DNA of 9,566 nt from Oscillospiraceae bacterium. GTDB lineage: Bacteria > Bacillota > Clostridia > Oscillospirales > Oscillospiraceae. Position numbers and translations under genes: made by a program. Positions 6,714 to 9,566 of the stretch are shown here, piece after piece. Below the pieces are notes generated by a model that saw only the letters and a program-made list of their open reading frames with translations, was not told the DNA's origin and did no database searches. Every line of letters begins with the position of its first letter. Positions within the stretch are counted from its first letter, which is position 1. Where the stretch lies: assembly GCA_016296045.1 (NCBI GenBank), contig JAEDKB010000045.1:1-9566 (forward strand), written 5' to 3'.

Positions 6714-6765
6714 AAAAGAGCGCAGGGCTTTCCTTGTCAAGAGGAAAGCCCTGCGCTCTTTTGTT
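6714..6765 (+). terminator. Strong terminator of the odh-prpD operon
   Basis: A perfect 20-bp stem (6714-6733 with 6743-6762) with a 9-base loop ends in TCTTTTGTTT. The left arm begins AAAAGAG, so the structure can act on both strands. The inserted IS200-like element begins within a few bases of its T-tract. Confidence 0.92.
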
Positions 6766-6776
6766 TACAAAGAGAA

Positions 6777-6822
6777 CCACAGGCTATGCCTGTGGGATAA
6801 AAAAGGCTACGCCTATGCGTAG
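6777..6822 (+). repeat. Left-end hairpins of the IS200-like element
   Basis: CCACAGGC-TAT-GCCTGTGG (6777-6795) is followed by CTACGC-CTAT-GCGTAG (6807-6822). The first is the best candidate for the structure recognised by the transposase. AAAGAG lies between the presumed TTTAC cleavage site and the hairpin and could hold a guide sequence. The second may lower transposase expression by folding the leader. Confidence 0.65.
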
Positions 6823-6896
6823 AAAAGATAAACCTCCTAAGCTACAATGGAAGCAGGTTTGCCGACCGCATACAGAGTAGCAAAGGAGGAGTATCA

Positions 6897-7388
6897 ATGT
6901 TTGGAACACAAAAGAAAGAGGAAACGGAAAGTCTTGCGCATACACGGTGGAACTGCAAGTATCATATAGTCTTCGCGCCAAAATACAGGCGGCAGGAAAT
7001 ATACGGGCAGATCAGGGTAGATATCGGACAGATATTACGGAAATTGTGTGAGTATAAGGGAGTAGAAATATTAGAGGCAGAGACATGCCCAGATCATATC
7101 CATATGCTGGTAAGCATACCGCCCAAGTACAGTGTATCACAGTTTATGGGATATCTCAAAGGAAAAAGTTTGCTGATGATATTCGATAGACACGCAAACC
7201 TGAAGTATAAGTACGGAAACAGGCAATTTTGGTGCAAGGGATACTATGTCGATACGGTGGGCAGGAACAAGAAAGCGATTGCGGAATACATCCGAAATCA
7301 GCTGATAGAAGATAAAATTTCAGATCAGATATCGATTAAGGAATACATGGACCCGTTTACGGGTGAGCAGGTAAACAAGAGCAAATAA
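6897..7388 (+). CDS. tnpA: IS200/IS605-family transposase (Y1 HUH nuclease)
   Basis: 163-aa single-strand DNA transposase that cuts and rejoins element ends through a 5'-phosphotyrosine link. The HUH pair is H67-I-H69 in CPDHIHMLVSIP, and the catalytic tyrosine and glutamine are Y131 and Q135 in AEYIRNQ; the spacing matches the H64/H66...Y127/Q131 pattern of IS608 TnpA. WNCKYHIVFAPKYRR near the N-terminus is the usual opening motif. All catalytic residues are intact and the length is normal, so the protein should be active. AAGGAGG lies seven bases before the ATG. The gene is followed by a stem at 7395-7411. Its AT-richer composition compared with odh and prpD fits acquisition by transfer. 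Confidence 0.95.
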   Translation: MFGTQKKEETESLAHTRWNCKYHIVFAPKYRRQEIYGQIRVDIGQILRKLCEYKGVEILEAETCPDHIHMLVSIPPKYSVSQFMGYLKGKSLLMIFDRHANLKYKYGNRQFWCKGYYVDTVGRNKKAIAEYIRNQLIEDKISDQISIKEYMDPFTGEQVNKSK

Positions 7389-7411
7389 AAAGCAGCCCCA
7401 CTTCGTGGGGC
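7385..7411 (-). terminator. Hairpin after tnpA, terminator-like on the minus strand
   Basis: A 7-bp stem GCCCCAC-TTC-GTGGGGC (7395-7411) can be extended by flanking AGC/GCT across a mismatch. On the minus strand it is followed by TTTTTATTTG, so it would stop transcription coming from lysR and shield tnpA from antisense reading. On the plus strand no T-run follows. Confidence 0.6.
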
Positions 7412-7446
7412 CGCTCGAGAAAATATGCGATCGGCAGACCGTTTCA

Positions 7447-7517
7447 CCGCGCCTTGAGGCGCGGCCAGTTATAAGCCCTTATAGGGCTGGTGCAAACCAC
7501 GCGTTTTACGCGTGGTT
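7447..7517 (+). repeat. Right-end hairpin cluster of the IS200-like element
   Basis: Three perfect stems follow each other: 7447-7454 with 7457-7464, 7474-7479 with 7483-7488, and AACCACGCG (7495-7503) with CGCGTGGTT (7509-7517). The last one starts AACCAC like the left-end hairpin and is the likely recognition structure at the 3' end. Confidence 0.65.
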
Positions 7518-7570
7518 ATGATTAATGGTCAATAAAATTTTCGTATTTCGAAATAGTACTAAACGAAAAG

Positions 7571-7590
7571 AAAATTATCATATATTGACA
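7571..7590 (+). repeat. 20-bp exact copy of the OCD promoter upstream region
   Basis: AAAATTATCATATATTGACA is identical to 2623-2642, including the TTGACA -35 box. Here no good -10 follows at 17 bases; TATGAT at 7606-7611 gives a 15-base spacer. It could be a second operator for the XRE regulator, a weak promoter for the mini-ORF at 7607, or a relic of a duplicated promoter. The remaining bases 7533-7660 hold a 12-bp palindrome TATTTCGAAATA (7543-7554) and nothing else I can name. Confidence 0.8.
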
Positions 7591-7606
7591 ATTTAGAGGA
7601 GGTGAT

Positions 7607-7672
7607 ATGATTAAGCAAACAGAGGGGGAGGTGAGATATCTCGGAAAAGCAGCAAGTTTTCTATTTGCATAA
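7607..7672 (+). CDS. Possible mini-ORF of 21 residues, unknown
   Basis: A textbook ribosome site AGGAGGTGAT (7597-7606) runs directly into ATG (7607), opening a 21-residue frame MIKQTEGEVRYLGKAASFLF plus A, which stops at 7670-7672. Spacing from AGGAGG to ATG is only four bases. It overlaps the 3' end of lysR on the opposite strand. It may be a leader peptide, the broken start of a lost gene, or chance. No family is recognised and the peptide has no clear membrane segment. Confidence 0.25.
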   Translation: MIKQTEGEVRYLGKAASFLFA

Positions 7673-8572
7673 TTCATTTTTGAAATATTCGGGACGGGCA
7701 TCCCGCACGAGTTGAATGAAATAGTCCATGTAGGGCGGGACCCATTTATTGACATGATAGAGTAGCTGACTGTAGTACGGCTGAGGCGGGATATCGACAT
7801 CAAGCTTGACAAGTTCTCCGTTCTTGATTTCATCGACTAATGAATAACCGGGCAGAAAAGAAATGCTTTGCTGGTCCTGCAGGAGTTTGACGATGGCAAT
7901 GATGTTGTCGACGATAACAGAATAACGAAGCTTTTGATTGCATTCAGTTGCAATTTCGTGCAGACGGATGAAGCAGCGACCACTGGGCTCAGCCATGATG
8001 AACGGATAAGATAGAAGCGCGTCGAGAGAGACATGCTTTTTTTGCGCAAGGGGATGACTGGCACCGGCAACGAAGATAATCTCTTCTTTTCGCCGATAGC
8101 AACAGCTTATGGTGGAATCGCTGTTCAACGCATTGGAAACGTAAATAATGTCCAGTTGATTCTGCTTGAGCTGCTTGAGCAGTTCGGAGGCTTGACCGAT
8201 TTTGAACTGGATGTCAACATTCGGATAACGTTGCCTGAAATCGGGGAGGATCTGCAGAGCAGTGGAGAATAAAAGAGACTCTAACACGCCAATGCGCAGT
8301 GTACCGTGGATGTCGGCGGAATCTTTTCCAAGCGTTGTTACTTTCTGCATGATCAGCAGGATTTCCCGCGCATGTGGAAGGAATTCAAGACCGGCAGAGG
8401 TGAGATAATTCTTTCGACCGATCCGCTCAAACAGGGGAAAGCCGAGCTCGTGCTCGAGTCGCTGAATCTGCATGGTAACAGTCGACTGTGCATAGTTCAT
8501 CTCTTCGGCGGCCTTTGTGAAATTTTCAAGATTGGCAACTTGCAAAAAAGTCTTGATGCTTTGAATATCCAT
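7661..8572 (-). CDS. LysR-type transcriptional regulator
   Basis: 303-aa regulator, the usual LysR length. The N-terminal winged helix-turn-helix is MDIQSIKTFLQVANLENFTK followed by AAEEMNYAQSTVTMQIQRLE (residues 1-40), then LGFPLFERIGRKNYLTSAG. Residues about 88-295 form the periplasmic-binding-protein-like inducer domain (GTLRIGVLESLL, SHPLAQKKHVSLDALLSYPF, SISFLPGYSLVDEIKNGELV). The second of two in-frame ATGs (8572) is chosen: GGAGG lies five bases before it and overlaps the first ATG (8584), and the product then begins like other family members. It is divergent from odh copy 2 with a 155-base gap, the standard layout for LysR control of the divergent gene. It probably activates that gene in response to the pathway compound, and perhaps odh copy 1 through the shared upstream block. 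It ends 128 bases from the IS element. Confidence 0.94.
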   Translation of the reverse strand: MDIQSIKTFLQVANLENFTKAAEEMNYAQSTVTMQIQRLEHELGFPLFERIGRKNYLTSAGLEFLPHAREILLIMQKVTTLGKDSADIHGTLRIGVLESLLFSTALQILPDFRQRYPNVDIQFKIGQASELLKQLKQNQLDIIYVSNALNSDSTISCCYRRKEEIIFVAGASHPLAQKKHVSLDALLSYPFIMAEPSGRCFIRLHEIATECNQKLRYSVIVDNIIAIVKLLQDQQSISFLPGYSLVDEIKNGELVKLDVDIPPQPYYSQLLYHVNKWVPPYMDYFIQLVRDARPEYFKNELCK

Positions 8573-8612
8573 GGTGTCCTCCATATATCAAGAATGATGA
8601 TTGCAAAAATCC

Positions 8613-8652
8613 GTTTAATCTATTTTACAAATCGGCTATTATCATATACCAT
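8613..8652 (+). promoter_or_regulatory. Candidate promoter/operator region of odh copy 2
   Basis: The 21-base block 8613-8633 matches 3966-3986 upstream of odh copy 1 at 19 positions. Two promoter readings are possible: TTTACA (8624-8629) with 17 bases to TACCAT (8647-8652), or TTTAAT (8614-8619) with 17 bases to TATTAT (8637-8642). Both are weaker than the copy 1 promoter, as expected for an activator-dependent LysR target. ATTATCATATA here also echoes the 2627-2636 region. No clear lysR promoter could be chosen on the minus strand. Confidence 0.5.
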
Positions 8653-8727
8653 ATATTTAAGTTGTAAATACCGAAACAATAGAAAAAAACTATTTTTGGA
8701 AAAAGTGCACAAAGAAGGAGAAAAACT

Positions 8728-9566
8728 ATGAGCAAAATGGAGTATTTGGCAAAGCTGCCTGTTGCAGTTTTGGGCGGCGGCGCAGTGGGCAAGACCTGCG
8801 CGGCGGACATTAAGCTGTCTGGTCGTGAAACACGTCTATTTGACGTGATGCCGTTTGCTGAGAAATCTCTCAAGGGTCTTGAGAAGACTGGCATTCTGCT
8901 TGACGGCGTGCAGCGTAACCGCGATTGTTTTGAGCGCAGCGGTCGTGCATACATCGATGTTATCACCTCTGACATTGAAAAGGCAATCAAGGGTGCAGGT
9001 CACATCGTCGTTTCCTGCGGCTCCTGGGGTCATGAAGCTATGTTCCGTGCAATGATCCCCTATCTGGAAGACGGTCAGGTCGTCAACATTTTCGCGGATA
9101 ACTTTGGTTGCCTGCTGCTGCGCAAGTTGATGCGCGAGATGGGCTGCACGAAGAAGGTCATCGTCGGCGGCTGGTCCTCCGCTCCCTATGGCACCCGCCT
9201 CGAGAGCATCGGCAAGTGCGTGTTCCCGCACGTGAGCGCAAAATATCGTGCGATCACCCTGCGCGGCGCGGCTCTGCCCATGACTGATACGGATGATTTT
9301 CTGGAAGCCTCCAAGTATCTGCCCTGCATGGACGCTGTCACCAACGGCGATGGTCCGCAGAAGGCAAATACCGTTCTTGATGTTGACTTTGCGAACCTTA
9401 ATCCGGTTATCCATGTTCCCGCCACGATCCTCGGCGTTTCCACAATGGAAAACTGGGGCGTGATTTTCGGCGGCTATGACAAGACCACCTACTCCATGTA
9501 TTCTCACGGTCTGTGCCCCTCTATCTGCGAGGTGCAGTATCAGTTCTATAACGAAGAGATTGCGCT
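8728..9566 (+). CDS. Octopine/nopaline (opine) dehydrogenase family protein, copy 2, partial
   Basis: Second copy of the opine dehydrogenase, cut by the right edge after 279 codons. AAGGAG lies before the ATG at 8728. The visible part differs from copy 1 at 14 residues (about 95% identity): for example A31S, V35T, D50G, F58L, H112Y, S211Q, V224L and S254T. All visible functional blocks (GGGAVG, NPVIHVPATILG) are unchanged, so the same reaction is expected. DNA divergence is uneven: high over the first 230 bases, much lower after about 9110, and zero over the last 55 bases. It is controlled from the divergent LysR region, unlike copy 1, which sits in an operon with prpD. What follows downstream is not in the window. 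Confidence 0.93.
   Translation, partial: MSKMEYLAKLPVAVLGGGAVGKTCAADIKLSGRETRLFDVMPFAEKSLKGLEKTGILLDGVQRNRDCFERSGRAYIDVITSDIEKAIKGAGHIVVSCGSWGHEAMFRAMIPYLEDGQVVNIFADNFGCLLLRKLMREMGCTKKVIVGGWSSAPYGTRLESIGKCVFPHVSAKYRAITLRGAALPMTDTDDFLEASKYLPCMDAVTNGDGPQKANTVLDVDFANLNPVIHVPATILGVSTMENWGVIFGGYDKTTYSMYSHGLCPSICEVQYQFYNEEIA

Larger units (their letters stand above)
6768..7532 (+). mobile_element. IS200-like insertion sequence (IS200/IS605 family), single transposase gene
   Basis: Compact element of about 765 bp with one HUH transposase and no TnpB. At the left end, hairpins lie at 6777-6795 (8-bp stem, TAT loop) and 6807-6822 (6-bp stem). At the right end, hairpins lie at 7447-7464 (8-bp stem), 7474-7488 (6-bp stem) and 7495-7517 (9-bp stem). 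Subterminal hairpins instead of terminal inverted repeats are typical of this single-strand-transposing family. I place the left edge just after TTTAC (6763-6767) and the right edge after TCAA (7529-7532), by analogy with the TTAC and TCAA sites of IS608. Both borders are uncertain by several bases. No target duplication is expected. Confidence 0.75.

Noticed and set aside
6777..7517. A cluster of short hairpins that could suggest a CRISPR array or a structured RNA.
   Set aside because: The stems have different sequences and no regular spacers; they are explained by the ends of an IS200-like element.

Overview
The window looks like a chromosomal segment of an anaerobic Bacillota (Firmicutes) bacterium. 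The evidence is strong AGGAGG-type ribosome binding sites, sigma-A-like promoters (TTGACA/TTTACA with 17-base spacers) in AT-rich gaps, compact hairpin terminators and an IS200-type element. Genus and species cannot be told from the sequence alone. Most genes are moderately GC-rich, while the gaps and the transposase region are AT-richer.

Left part (1-2419, minus strand): a two-subunit aconitase-X-type dehydratase, with the large catalytic subunit overlapping the small swivel subunit, which runs off the left edge. Upstream of it, on the same strand but separated by a strong terminator, is an XRE-cupin regulator. Middle-left (2420-3918, plus strand): divergent from the regulator, behind a near-consensus promoter, is an ornithine cyclodeaminase/mu-crystallin-family NAD(P)-dependent enzyme, closed by a perfect 17-bp hairpin. 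Middle (3966-6762, plus strand): a separately promoted two-gene operon encoding an octopine/nopaline-type (opine) dehydrogenase and an MmgE/PrpD-family protein, closed by a perfect 20-bp hairpin. Next (about 6768-7532): a single-gene IS200-like element with an intact HUH transposase, sitting against that terminator. Right part (7533-9566): a short spacer with an odd 20-bp repeat and a mini-ORF, a LysR-type regulator on the minus strand, and divergently a second, about 95% identical opine dehydrogenase gene that is cut by the right edge.

Taken together this is a catabolic locus of oxidoreductases and lyases for an amino-acid-derived, probably secondary-amine (opine-like) or cyclic imino-acid substrate. 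Opine dehydrogenases interconvert an N-(carboxyalkyl)amino acid with a keto acid plus an amino acid. MmgE/PrpD proteins include a known epimerase of a secondary-amine dicarboxylate (iminodisuccinate). Ornithine-cyclodeaminase relatives act on imines and opine-like compounds. Aconitase-X enzymes include cis-3-hydroxyproline dehydratase. No transporter lies inside the window, and the true substrate cannot be fixed from sequence.

Two sets of shared non-coding elements tie the units together: an AT-rich motif at the regulator/OCD promoters that recurs before the lysR/odh2 region, and a 21-base near-identical block upstream of both odh copies. The last 55 bases are identical to an internal stretch of odh copy 1, which suggests that the right end is an assembly break in a repeat.
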